A DNA stretch of 64,000 bases from Nitrospirota bacterium. Lineage in GTDB: Bacteria; Nitrospirota; Nitrospiria; Nitrospirales; Nitrospiraceae. Below the pieces are notes generated by a model. It saw only the letters and a program-made list of their open reading frames with translations. It made no database searches and had not been told where the DNA came from. Location of the stretch: the NCBI GenBank assembly GCA_040755395.1, contig JBFMAX010000017.1, positions 1 to 64,000 of the forward strand, written 5' to 3'. Positions 47,429-55,598 of the stretch are shown piece after piece. The first letter of the stretch is position 1. Each line of letters starts with the position of its first letter. The translations under genes and the position numbers were made by a program.

Positions 47429-48322
47429 TCACATGAACGCCACTTGCGGTCGTGACAATGCGCCGGAGATGCTCAATTTCAACGGTACACCGGCGGCCGC
47501 CAATGGCAGGCCCGACGCGGCGGCGCGCTGCGCAAACGCAGGAGAAGGCGTCACGGAGACGGACAACGCCAGGGTGCTGTTCCGGAACGGCCGCCGGAGC
47601 GTGATCTGGCCGTCTCCCTGAAAAAACCCGTCTGTTCCGTCCCCGGTCAACTCCTGGACGCGGCAGACGGCGGCCCGGCATTGCAGGGTCATCCTGGCGT
47701 TGGCCAGCGTGACAGAGGGGAGACGGATCTGACCCGAGGCAATTTGCTCGATCAACACGTCCGCCACGTCGATGGTCCACGTTCCTTCCAAGCCCGCCGT
47801 GCCGCCCGCCGACGAAGTCCCTTCCCATCGCTGAGTAAAATCGACGTTCAGGCGCCCGCGGCGCGCGGCCGGAAAGCCCAGAGCGGAGAGAGGCAGGTGT
47901 TCGATTCGCCCGGCGACCGACGTCGCGCTGTTGCCGGACCAGGAGTCCGCCGTCACCCGGACGGTCGCACGTCCGCCTCCGGTGGGTGCGTCTCCGTGCA
48001 ACGAGGCGACCATGTCGGCGGCCAAGCGGCCGGTCAGCACGCTCGCCGCGTTGAATGTGACCCGGAGCTCGTCCATCTGCACCCGCACGTTCTCCTCCGT
48101 GAACAGGCTGACCCCTCGCCAGCCCAGGCCGAACGGCCAATCAATCTCCCACTGGTCGGCGTTGATCTCGACGCCGGTCCGGCCGGACACCTCCGCCAGG
48201 ATGCGCTCCTGAAGAGCGTCATAGGGAAAGGTGACCGCCAGAAAGAACGCGCCCAGCCCGAACAGCACCGCCGTCCAACCGGCGGCAAGCTTGACCTGCG
48301 GCGACCGAACCAGCTTGAACAT
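47429..48322 (-). CDS. gspN: Type II secretion protein GspN
   Basis: A 297-residue bitopic protein. One membrane helix near the N terminus (LAAGWTAVLFGLGAFFLAVT) precedes a periplasmic AsmA-like beta domain (GVEINADQWEIDWPFGLGWR). GspN is found in a subset of T2SS operons. Its position between gspJ and gspL is unusual. Start ATG 48322 lies just after the gspJ stop. Confidence 0.78.
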   Translation of the reverse strand: MFKLVRSPQVKLAAGWTAVLFGLGAFFLAVTFPYDALQERILAEVSGRTGVEINADQWEIDWPFGLGWRGVSLFTEENVRVQMDELRVTFNAASVLTGRLAADMVASLHGDAPTGGGRATVRVTADSWSGNSATSVAGRIEHLPLSALGFPAARRGRLNVDFTQRWEGTSSAGGTAGLEGTWTIDVADVLIEQIASGQIRLPSVTLANARMTLQCRAAVCRVQELTGDGTDGFFQGDGQITLRRPFRNSTLALSVSVTPSPAFAQRAAASGLPLAAAGVPLKLSISGALSRPQVAFM

Positions 48323-48327
48323 CAGGA

Positions 48328-48945
48328 CTACGCTCCGACGTGAATCCATTCTCTGATGGTCCGCACATCTTCATCCGCAACTTGGAGCGTCAGCTCGATC
48401 AACACCGCCTTCGGTTGGGACCGCCTGTTCCGCCCGTCCCATTCGTCCACCCAGGCCTGGGACAGTTCGTCGAAATATCGCACATTGAACCCGATGACCT
48501 TGTCCGCCAGATCGGTTCGCTCGAGCCACTCGTCGGTGAGACCGTACAGATTGCGCCGTGCCATCCTGATCAGACGCGTTCCCTCGCGCGTGTAGAGCAC
48601 CCGGGCGAGCTCGCTTTCGGCGGCCGCGTCATGGGTTCTGATCTGGCTCGAAGACAGAAACGCCACAATGTCCGCGGGCCGACCGTTCTGTTGCCCATTC
48701 TGACCGATCCACGGCGACGACGGATGGATCTGGGCCGACATCAGCTCGTCGGCCATCAACCGGAGACTGCTGCGGATCAGTTGCTCCCGCGCGGCGGCGT
48801 CCCTGACCGAGTCCGTCAGGCGGATGGTGGAGGCCAGGGAGGCAAAGATCAATGCCGCAATCGTCGCCAACGCCGCGACCGCCAGGAGGACTTCGATCAA
48901 GGTAAAGCCGCCCTGTTCGTCAGGACACGGCGGATCGAAAGACAT
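48328..48945 (-). CDS. gspJ: Type II secretion minor pseudopilin GspJ
   Basis: A 205-residue minor pseudopilin. The 13-residue leader ends at the prepilin site GG-FTLIEVLLAV, followed by a hydrophobic helix and a soluble beta domain. It forms the tip complex with GspI and GspK. It overlaps gspI by 26 bases. Confidence 0.87.
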   Translation of the reverse strand: MSFDPPCPDEQGGFTLIEVLLAVAALATIAALIFASLASTIRLTDSVRDAAAREQLIRSSLRLMADELMSAQIHPSSPWIGQNGQQNGRPADIVAFLSSSQIRTHDAAAESELARVLYTREGTRLIRMARRNLYGLTDEWLERTDLADKVIGFNVRYFDELSQAWVDEWDGRNRRSQPKAVLIELTLQVADEDVRTIREWIHVGA

Positions 48946-49351
48946 AGGTGCTCACCTCGACCATTTCTTCGATGTCGCCTCTCGGCCAGATCACCTGCAC
49001 ACGGACTTCGCGCACCAGATCCAAAGGCGTCGGCGAGACGATCCGCTTCCAGCGGTAGCCCGGCGCCCGGTCGCCGGCCTCGGCGGCTGTCTGAACTCCC
49101 GGCGGCAGGCTCTTAAAATCTCCGCTCACTTCGCCCAGCGGGAGAAACCCGGCGAGTTCCGCTTCGAGCAGTTTCTCCTGAGCCAGCAGCGTGGCGGTCG
49201 TCAAATCGCGCGCCCGCAGATGCAGGTTCACGTCCCAGTTGCGCAGTCCCAACAGGACGGGGAGCGCGATGGCCAGGATCGCAAGCGCGATCATGACCTC
49301 CAAGAGCGTGAATCCGTCGTCGTCCCGGCGGCCGGGATCCGATTCGCTCAT
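48920..49351 (-). CDS. gspI: Type II secretion minor pseudopilin GspI
   Basis: A 143-residue pseudopilin. The leader ends DDDG-FTLLEVMIALAILAI, with the conserved Glu at position 5 of the mature chain. A short globular part (TTATLLAQEKLLEAELAG) follows, as in GspI. It overlaps gspH by ATGA and gspJ by 26 bases. Confidence 0.88.
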   Translation of the reverse strand: MSESDPGRRDDDGFTLLEVMIALAILAIALPVLLGLRNWDVNLHLRARDLTTATLLAQEKLLEAELAGFLPLGEVSGDFKSLPPGVQTAAEAGDRAPGYRWKRIVSPTPLDLVREVRVQVIWPRGDIEEMVEVSTYVFRSAVS

Positions 49352-50049
49352 GGCTTCCCTCCGCCGACCGGCGCGGGCCCGGCCGTGAGCCCGACGAGCG
49401 GCTGGAGCAGGATGCGAAGCCGATCCGGAACCGGTTCCAGCGGCTTGTCTTCGGCCGCGCGATCGCTGATCTGCAGCGCGCCCGTCACGGCGTGAATCTT
49501 CACCGTCAGCATGCTCCGGTCTTCATCCGCGAGCGTGATGACTGCAGGCTCCGTCTTGCCCGTCGGCAGCACCTGAATGTACACTCTGCCGGACTCCACC
49601 CTTCCTCTGTTCGGCGCGGTCACGGCGAGAAATCTGATCGTCTCCGGCAGCGTCTCGCGCCGGGCGAGCACGGGATCGACCGGCGTCCGTTCTTCTCCTC
49701 CGTCCAGCATCACCGCCCAGTACGTCTGCTGATCCAGATCGAGATGGAGGCGAAACGGCTTCTGCGCCGACACAGCGGCCGTCTGCAAAGAACGGATCGC
49801 CGCTGCCACGTGCCGGGTCGCCGACGGTAAATGGTTCGCAATGCCGGTGCGGGGAAGGACCAGCGTCAGCAGCATTCCCAACAGGAACAGCACCAGGATC
49901 ATCTCCACGAGCGTGAAGCCTCCCGACGGTGAGGGGTGAGGGATGAGGGATGATGAGCGATGGGTGAACCGGTACCTGTGAGGCGTGAAACGTGAGGCGT
50001 GAAACGTGAACCATTGACGATTGGCGATTGACGAATGACGATTGACCAT
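49348..50049 (-). CDS. gspH: Type II secretion pseudopilin GspH with repeat-encoded leader
   Basis: A pseudopilin with the cleavage site SGG-FTLVEMILVLFLLGML. The soluble domain (RHVAAAIRSLQTAAVSAQKP) is of the GspH/FimT kind. No start codon exists between the repeats and the cleavage site, so the leader must be read through repeat DNA: heptamers 50013-50054 and 14-mers 49978-50005. ATG 50049 would give a 46-residue leader. ATG 50253, inside the MITE-like element, would give 114 residues. Normal leaders have 6-15 residues. Neither ATG has a good ribosome site. Confidence 0.8.
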   Translation of the reverse strand: MVNRHSSIANRQWFTFHASRFTPHRYRFTHRSSSLIPHPSPSGGFTLVEMILVLFLLGMLLTLVLPRTGIANHLPSATRHVAAAIRSLQTAAVSAQKPFRLHLDLDQQTYWAVMLDGGEERTPVDPVLARRETLPETIRFLAVTAPNRGRVESGRVYIQVLPTGKTEPAVITLADEDRSMLTVKIHAVTGALQISDRAAEDKPLEPVPDRLRILLQPLVGLTAGPAPVGGGKP

Positions 50050-50054
50050 TGACG
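49978..50054. repeat. Tandem 14-mers and six heptamers in the gspH leader
   Basis: GTGAGGCGTGAAAC occurs twice in tandem at 49978-50005. Six consecutive heptamers at 50013-50054 read ATTGACG, ATTGGCG, ATTGACG, AATGACG, ATTGACC, ATTGACG. A less regular GGTGAGGGATGA-type tract covers 49928-49970. Heptamer and 14-mer gain or loss changes the reading frame of the leader. Confidence 0.8.
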
Positions 50055-50056
50055 GG

Positions 50057-50269
50057 CTAGCCCGCATTATTCGTGACGGTTCGTCGCGAAATCGCTGAGC
50101 CGCGTCGCGAGACGGGCGCGTGGAGCCGCGAAGGACCGACGCGTACTTGAAACAGTACGTGGAGGGACTGAGCGGCGAGCCCGCCCGCCCCCGACTGAAC
50201 CTATCGGGGGCTTGTCGCAGCAGCGGATCGGCGATTGCAGCAGAAGTGCTCATGAATAATGCGGGCTAG
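50057..50269. mobile_element. MITE-like element with 20-bp terminal inverted repeats
   Basis: Both ends read CTAGCCCGCATTATTC inward (perfect 16 bases, then one mismatch and TGA), giving 19 of 20 matches. The outer CTAG may be a 4-bp target duplication. The 213-bp element encodes no transposase. An internal hairpin (CGTACT ... AGTACG) is present. The right end supplies the TAG stop of gspG, and an ATG in the right TIR opens the longest gspH frame. Confidence 0.78.
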
Positions 50270-51144
50270 TCCTTGTCCAAATTCCAGTTCGTAATATCGG
50301 CATTGACCCCTTCGCCGCCGACTTCGCCATCGGTGCCCAGCGAGATGATTTCGTATTCGCCGCGGGGGCTGGGGCTGAGATACTTATACGGGTTGCCCCA
50401 AGGATCCTCCGGGATCTTCTGCAGGTATCCGCCTAGCTTCCATTTTTTCGGAATCACCCCGACGGTCGGCTTTTCGACCAGGGCCCTGAGCCCCTGATCC
50501 GTCGACGGATAGACGCCGTTGTCCAGTTTGTAGAGTTGCAGGGCGCCCTCGATGTTGCGGATCTGGACCTTCGCCGCGGTCCGCTTGGCCTCATCGGTGC
50601 GGCCCATGATGCGCGGCACCACCAAAGCGGCGAGAATGGCCAAGATGGCCACGACCACCATGATCTCGATGAAAGTAAAGCCGCCTTCCTTTGAACAATG
50701 ATCGAGTGATTGGTGATTCAGTGATTGGTGATTGCGCAATTGTGAGGCAACAGACTGCTTGGATTTTTGACGGCGTTGAGAGGCGATATACGCGTTCAAT
50801 CCTTTGATGAGGTTGAGAACCATGCCTTTGAATCGGTTGCCTTGCGGTTGCTCCATGTATCCGGCGTCAAGGCAAGCGTTAAAGTCATCCAGCCATTCGT
50901 TGGCCGACCCTCGGTGAAGAAGGCAAAAATGTATATTCTTTTGAAAGTGGAATCTGCCGAACCCTTCGGCAATGTTGTTCGTAATCGATAAGGCCGCCAA
51001 CCGCATTTGGTTCGCAAGCACAAACCGTTCCTCGTGAGGTAGAGACCGCCTATAGATCCAAACCTCGCGCCTGATTTCTCTGGCCTGCTTGTACACGTCA
51101 AGTTGTTCGAATGAGGTGATCGTTCCAGTCGACGTCACTGCCAT
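50266..51144 (-). CDS. gspG: Four-helix-bundle (23S-IVP type) protein fused to pseudopilin GspG
   Basis: A 292-residue open frame. Residues 12-120 are a four-helix-bundle domain of the 23S-rRNA-IVP/S23 family (SFEQLDVYKQAREIRREVWI, SITNNIAEGFGRF, RGSANEWLDDF). Residues ~134-150 come from two 15-base repeats (NHQSLNHQSLDH). The GspG part begins at the prepilin site KEGG-FTFIEIMVVVAILAI (cleavage after residue 155) and has the calcium-type C terminus (IPEDPWGNPYKYLSP). GspG is the main pseudopilin, with normally a leader of about 6-10 residues. No ribosome site precedes the few internal TTG/CTG codons. ATG 51144 follows ACGGAGTG. The stop TAG lies in a MITE-like end. Confidence 0.85.
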   Translation of the reverse strand: MAVTSTGTITSFEQLDVYKQAREIRREVWIYRRSLPHEERFVLANQMRLAALSITNNIAEGFGRFHFQKNIHFCLLHRGSANEWLDDFNACLDAGYMEQPQGNRFKGMVLNLIKGLNAYIASQRRQKSKQSVASQLRNHQSLNHQSLDHCSKEGGFTFIEIMVVVAILAILAALVVPRIMGRTDEAKRTAAKVQIRNIEGALQLYKLDNGVYPSTDQGLRALVEKPTVGVIPKKWKLGGYLQKIPEDPWGNPYKYLSPSPRGEYEIISLGTDGEVGGEGVNADITNWNLDKD

Positions 51145-51190
51145 ACCCACTCCGTCCCTAATCACTCAATCACTTAATCCCCAATCACTG
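50704..51190 (-). mobile_element. Four-helix-bundle cassette bounded by inverted AGTGATTGG repeats
   Basis: The IVP-type reading frame is enclosed by related repeats in opposite orientation: AGTGATTGGTGATT units at 50705-50734 (plus) and AGTGATTGGGGATT/AGTGATTGAGTG units at 51158-51190 (minus). The cassette begins three bases after the gspF stop and ends in the gspG leader. This suggests insertion of a discrete unit between gspF and gspG. No transposase is present. Confidence 0.55.
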
Positions 51191-51192
51191 TC

Positions 51193-52428
51193 TTAACGAA
51201 CCATCTGTCCCATTTCGAAAATCGGCAACAGGATCGCCACGACGATGAAAAATACTACGACGCCCATGATAAGGATCATCACCGGCTCAAGCAGCGAGGT
51301 GAGCCGCGTGATGACCCGGTCCACCTCCCCGTCGTAAATCTGGGCGATCCGCCGGAGCATCTCCTCCATCTCGCCGCTCTTTTCGCCGACCGCGATCATG
51401 TGCGTGACGAGGGACGGAAATTCCCCGCTGCGCTTCAACGGCTCGGCGACGGCCTGCCCTTCCCGGATGTTCTGCCGGGCCTCCTCGACCGCCCGTTCGA
51501 GCACGCGATTGTTCATCACCCGTTTGGCGACGTCCAGGGCGTCCAGCAATTGCACCCCGCTCGCCAGCATGGTGGCCAACGTGCCGGCCAACCGCGAGAT
51601 CGAGACCATCCGCGCCACGTCGCCGATCAGGGGCAGTTTCAACAGAAACCGGTCGGCGGCGAGACGCCCGGCGGGAGTCTTCAGAAGACGCTGAGCGCCT
51701 CCCAGCGCCAGGCCGATCCCGCCAAGAAGAAACAGCCAATAATCCGCCAGAAACCGGCTGATCCCCATCAGGACCACCGTCGGCCACGGCAGCGCCTGCT
51801 TGAGATCGGCGAACACCGCGGTGATTTTGGGCACCACGAACGTCATGAGAAAGAACAGCACGGCGACGCCGACTATGAGCATGAGGACCGGGTACAGTGT
51901 GGCGTTGGTGACTTTGTGTTTCAGCGCAAGTTGCTTCTCCAGAAAATCGGCCAGTCGGAACAGGATATGGTCCAGCGCGCCGCTGGCTTCGCCGGCGCGC
52001 ACCATATGGACGTAAATGGAAGAAAAGTCCCGCGGATAGCGTTCCAACACGGCGCTGAGCGCTTTGCCGCCGCGGATCTCCTCGCGCATGTCCGCAAGAA
52101 GACTCTTGACGGCCTTCTTGTCCGATTGTTCGACCAGGATGCCGAGCGCGTCCACCAGCGGCAGACCGGCCACCAGCAGGGTGCCCAATTGTCTGGTCAC
52201 GACGGCCAGCTCCTGGACGGACAACGAGGCGGAACGTCCCTCTGCCGACTGCACACGTACCGCCGGTCCGGCTCCGCCGTCGCGACGCTGCCCCTGCTCG
52301 ATGACATCGGTCGGATAGATCCCGCCTTTGCGGAGCTTCAGCCGCGCGACCTTGGGGCTCTCGGCGTCGATGATGCCGCTGGCCGTCGCGCCGTCCGCGC
52401 GAACGCCTTTGTACTGATAGACCGGCAT
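51193..52428 (-). CDS. gspF: Type II secretion inner-membrane protein GspF
   Basis: A 411-residue platform protein. Two homologous cytoplasmic helical domains (LAVVTRQLGTLLVAGLPLVD; RLAGTLATMLASGVQLLDAL) are separated by membrane helices (LMLIVGVAVLFFLMTFVV), and a final helix closes the protein (VMILIMGVVVFFIVVAILL). GspF connects ATPase motion to pseudopilus assembly. It is ten bases from gspE. Confidence 0.93.
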   Translation of the reverse strand: MPVYQYKGVRADGATASGIIDAESPKVARLKLRKGGIYPTDVIEQGQRRDGGAGPAVRVQSAEGRSASLSVQELAVVTRQLGTLLVAGLPLVDALGILVEQSDKKAVKSLLADMREEIRGGKALSAVLERYPRDFSSIYVHMVRAGEASGALDHILFRLADFLEKQLALKHKVTNATLYPVLMLIVGVAVLFFLMTFVVPKITAVFADLKQALPWPTVVLMGISRFLADYWLFLLGGIGLALGGAQRLLKTPAGRLAADRFLLKLPLIGDVARMVSISRLAGTLATMLASGVQLLDALDVAKRVMNNRVLERAVEEARQNIREGQAVAEPLKRSGEFPSLVTHMIAVGEKSGEMEEMLRRIAQIYDGEVDRVITRLTSLLEPVMILIMGVVVFFIVVAILLPIFEMGQMVR

Positions 52429-52438
52429 GGGGGGTTCG

Positions 52439-54178
52439 CTATAGTTCGACTTCCTGCTGCGTGATGCGCATCACTTCCTCGGTGGTGGTCACCCCCTGCG
52501 CGACCTTGAGCGCGCCTTCCTGCTTGAGGGGAACCATCCCTTTGGCGATGGCGGCCTGCTTGATGGCCGCCGAGTCCGCCTTGGCGCCGATCAGGCGGCG
52601 GATGTCGTCGTCCATCAACAGCAGTTCGTAGATGCCGGTGCGGCCGCGGTATCCGGTCTGGGAGCAGGCCGCGCAGCCGGCGCCGCGAGAGAACGTCGGA
52701 CGGGGCGTGGTGAGGGGAAGCCCGAGCCGGGTGAGCTCTTCGTCGCTCGGACGGTAGGGGCGCCGACAATCGGGACAGATCTTCCGCAGCAACCGCTGAG
52801 CCAGCACGGCGACGACCGACGACGCGACGAGGAACGGCTCGATGCCCATGTCGATCAGGCGGGTCGGGGCGCTGGCCGCATCGTTCGTATGCAAGGTGGA
52901 AAACACCAGATGGCCGGTCAACGAAGCATGGATGGCGATCTCGGCGGTTTCCAGGTCCCGGATTTCCCCGATCATGATGACGTCCGGGTCCTGGCGCAAA
53001 ATCGACCGCAACCCGGAGGCGAAGGTCAGGTTGATCTTCGGATTCACCTGCATCTGGCCGATGCCCTGAAGCTGATACTCGACGGGGTCCTCGACCGTGA
53101 TGATGTTTTTGTCCGGCGCATTGATCTGGCTGAGCGCCGCGTAGAGCGTCGTCGTCTTGCCGCTGCCGGTCGGGCCGGTCACCAGGATGATGCCGTGCGA
53201 CAATTGGATGAGCTGCTGCATGACCGCCAGCTTATCGGGCGAGAACCCGATTTCCGAGAGGTTCAGCAGCCGGTTCTCTTTTTCGAGCAGCCGCAACACC
53301 ACGCGCTCGCCGTGCGACGTGGGGAGAACGGACACGCGGAGATCGACGTCTTTCCCCGCCGTCCGGATCCCGAACCGGCCGTCCTGCGGCAGCCGTTTCT
53401 CCGCGATGTTCAGCCCCGCCATGATTTTCAGGCGCGCGATAATGCTGGCTTGCAGGTGTTTGGGCGGAGTCAGCACCGGATACAGCACGCCGTCGATCCG
53501 GTAGCGGACGACCAAGCCTTTCTCGAACGATTCGAAGTGGATGTCGCTGGCCCGCTGCTTGACGGCCTGGAAGAGAATGGAATTGACCAGGCGAATGATG
53601 GGCGCTTCGTCGGTGGCGTCCAGCAGATCCTGGGGTTCGTCCAGTTCCCGGGCGAGGCGGTCCAGATTCTCGTCCGCCGCCAGATCCTCCATGACCTGCT
53701 CGGCGGCGGCGGGATTGGCGGCTTGGTCATACACGTGATTCAGGCAGGAGAGCAACGACACGCTCGTCGTCAAGACCGGCGCGACCGGCGAGCCGAGCAA
53801 CAGGCGAAGATCGTCCAGGGCGGCCGTCTCCAGCGGGTCGCAGGTGGCGACGGTGACGACGCCGTCTTCAGCCCGTAAAGGGAGCACCCGGTACCGGCGG
53901 GCGAAACCGATGGGAACGGATTTCAGGAGAGCCGGATCGACCTGGTTGGGCTCCAGTTGCGGAAGCCACGGCAATTCGAACTGATGGGCGAGGGCCTGGA
54001 GCACTTCGTCGTCCCGCACGGCGCGCAGCCGCACCAACACGTCCCCGAGCCGCCCTCCTTTGTCCCGCTGTTGCGCGAGCGCCTCTTCCAGCTTGGCTTC
54101 CGGGAGGTTGAATTTCTCGCCGAGAATGGTTCCCAGCAGAGGCCGTCCGTATCCCACAGCCCCACCGCTCCCGCTCAC
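52439..54178 (-). CDS. gspE: Type II secretion ATPase GspE
   Basis: A 579-residue hexameric ATPase. An N-terminal GspE_N domain (LGDVLVRLRAVRDDEVLQAL) is followed by the ATPase: Walker A GPTGSGKTTT, Asp box IITVEDPVEYQL, Walker B LRQDPDVIMIGEIRD and His box LVFSTLHTNDA. The four-Cys zinc site is in CPDCRRPY and GCAACSQTGY. It powers pseudopilus growth via GspL and GspF. The 252 bases upstream (54179-54430) hold no gene and may contain its promoter. Confidence 0.95.
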   Translation of the reverse strand: MSGSGGAVGYGRPLLGTILGEKFNLPEAKLEEALAQQRDKGGRLGDVLVRLRAVRDDEVLQALAHQFELPWLPQLEPNQVDPALLKSVPIGFARRYRVLPLRAEDGVVTVATCDPLETAALDDLRLLLGSPVAPVLTTSVSLLSCLNHVYDQAANPAAAEQVMEDLAADENLDRLARELDEPQDLLDATDEAPIIRLVNSILFQAVKQRASDIHFESFEKGLVVRYRIDGVLYPVLTPPKHLQASIIARLKIMAGLNIAEKRLPQDGRFGIRTAGKDVDLRVSVLPTSHGERVVLRLLEKENRLLNLSEIGFSPDKLAVMQQLIQLSHGIILVTGPTGSGKTTTLYAALSQINAPDKNIITVEDPVEYQLQGIGQMQVNPKINLTFASGLRSILRQDPDVIMIGEIRDLETAEIAIHASLTGHLVFSTLHTNDAASAPTRLIDMGIEPFLVASSVVAVLAQRLLRKICPDCRRPYRPSDEELTRLGLPLTTPRPTFSRGAGCAACSQTGYRGRTGIYELLLMDDDIRRLIGAKADSAAIKQAAIAKGMVPLKQEGALKVAQGVTTTEEVMRITQQEVEL

Positions 54179-54430
54179 GCACCACCAATTTGATTCAAGG
54201 TGACCGTCACACGAATCACGAGCCTGTACCGCGCCGGCTTCAGACTCTACTCAAAGAAACTGCGTGGAACCCTCTGATATTCAGGCGCGAAGCAGGACAA
54301 ACATACTCTTCCTCTCGTCCGATGGCAAGATGCGGAAACGTGAACGATCCTGTGAGCGCAAAGGACCTCAACATTTGGTTGATGTTTGTCTCTGAAAAAA
54401 TGATTTTCACGTGCTCCGTGTGAAGTATCG

Positions 54431-55252
54431 TCAAAACCGATAGGCGATTCCTCCGACAGCGTGAAACATGCTGTACGCGCCGCTCACGCCGAATGTCGGA
54501 TCGAACGTGCTGATGGTAGCATAATTGTATTTCCCTTCCGCGAAGACGCCCCATTCGTCGGTGAAGAACACTTTGAATCCGGCAAGCACGTTCAGTCCCG
54601 GAACCCACTGCCGGCCTTGAACCGGACCCGATGAGGACGAAAAATAAAACGCGCCGGCTCCGACGCCGAGATAGGGCTGCACGATTTCGCCCGGATACCG
54701 AGCGAGCACGTTGAATGCGACCGTGGTCACGCGAAGATCCGATTCTTCAGCAAGCGACACTTGACCGTCGGATCTGATGAATTTCGGGCAATTGCTGGGC
54801 GGGATGGGGTTTTGGCAGTTGACGCCGGCATCCTGGTTCGGCGTATAGGTGATCTCCTGATGAGAGCGAACCGTCTGTTTCCGGATCGACGGCTTGGTGG
54901 TATAGGCTTCGACTTCCACTCCCAGCCACGGAAGGCCCTCATCCGAAAAAAAGTATCCCGCTTTGCCGCCGAAGATCAGTGAGCTTTTCAAGGAGAGATT
55001 CTCGGTGTTGAAGGATTGGGTGAACGACCCGAACGCCACGTCGTTGGGATCAAAGATCCCCGGCGGAAGCTGCTGAAGCGCCAGACGTTCGCCCAGGTTA
55101 TTCATCGTGACGTCCCTCAAGGCGCCGCCGGTGCTGACGCCGCCGTAGCCTGCCACATACCACTCGGCGGAAACCTCGTGGTGCGCGGCCGAAAGCCACA
55201 GGAGCAGAGCCAACGCGCTCGCGCGCGTGGCTCGACGTTGTGAGGGATTCAA
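54431..55252 (-). CDS. Outer-membrane beta-barrel protein inside the T2SS locus
   Basis: A 273-residue protein with a clear signal peptide (RASALALLLWLSAAHHEVSA) and an eight-strand-type barrel: AEWYVAGYGGVSTGG, LIFGGKAGYFF, PYLGVGAGAFYFS and a final AVGGIAYRF. TTG 55252 follows CGGAGG and is preferred; longer frames would run into the PhoB-box-like site. It interrupts the usual gspD-gspE order. Function unknown; it may be a co-regulated envelope protein rather than a secretion component. Confidence 0.78.
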   Translation of the reverse strand: MNPSQRRATRASALALLLWLSAAHHEVSAEWYVAGYGGVSTGGALRDVTMNNLGERLALQQLPPGIFDPNDVAFGSFTQSFNTENLSLKSSLIFGGKAGYFFSDEGLPWLGVEVEAYTTKPSIRKQTVRSHQEITYTPNQDAGVNCQNPIPPSNCPKFIRSDGQVSLAEESDLRVTTVAFNVLARYPGEIVQPYLGVGAGAFYFSSSSGPVQGRQWVPGLNVLAGFKVFFTDEWGVFAEGKYNYATISTFDPTFGVSGAYSMFHAVGGIAYRF

Positions 55253-55333
55253 ACCGGTCCTCCGGTCAACAAGTGATTGCGGTGCGGCTTCATCGCGGCG
55301 TGTGGGAAGGTACCACCGGGAAGGCAACGGCGC

Positions 55334-55362
55334 AGTTTCGCGCAGATTAACTTCGCGTTAAA
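55334..55362 (-). promoter_or_regulatory. PhoB-box-like site before the barrel gene
   Basis: Read toward the barrel gene, the units are TTTAACG, GTTAATC and CGAAACT at an exact 11-base period (plus-strand starts 55334, 55345, 55356). It lies 81 bases before TTG 55252. The third unit is the weakest match. Confidence 0.55.
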
Positions 55363-55374
55363 TTCCGCTTCTCC

Positions 55375-55465
55375 ACAGTCTTCATGAGCCTTGAGCTCAC
55401 CCTAGAGCATCCCCCCTCTTCCGAAGACCCTCTCCGTTGAAGGGGGAGGGGAGGGTGGGGGTGAC
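55375..55465 (+). repeat. Composite dispersed repeat, copy B
   Basis: It starts CAGTCTTCATGAGCCT, contains a TGAGC/GCTCA stem and TCACCCT, and ends with a 29-base stretch identical (inverted) to 47221-47249. The remaining gap to 55598 contains runs of CTATCGGCTAT-like words but no gene. Confidence 0.7.
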
Positions 55466-55598
55466 GCTACTGGCTGTTCGCTATTTGCTGCTGGAGATAT
55501 TCAAAGAAGTGAATAACCGGTAGCGATCAGCTCTGAAAGTTGCGACCAGCAAATGCTCTTAGCTACTCGCTATCGGCTATCCGCTGTTGGCTGAAGAT

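Noticed and set aside
49928-50054. CRISPR array in the repeat tract before gspH
   Set aside because: The units are 7 or 14 bases, directly adjacent and without spacers; this is tandem repeat DNA.
51400-53878. Plus-strand frames opposite gspF and gspE
   Set aside because: The minus-strand genes have complete family motifs; these frames show only His/Arg/Gln-rich shadow sequence.
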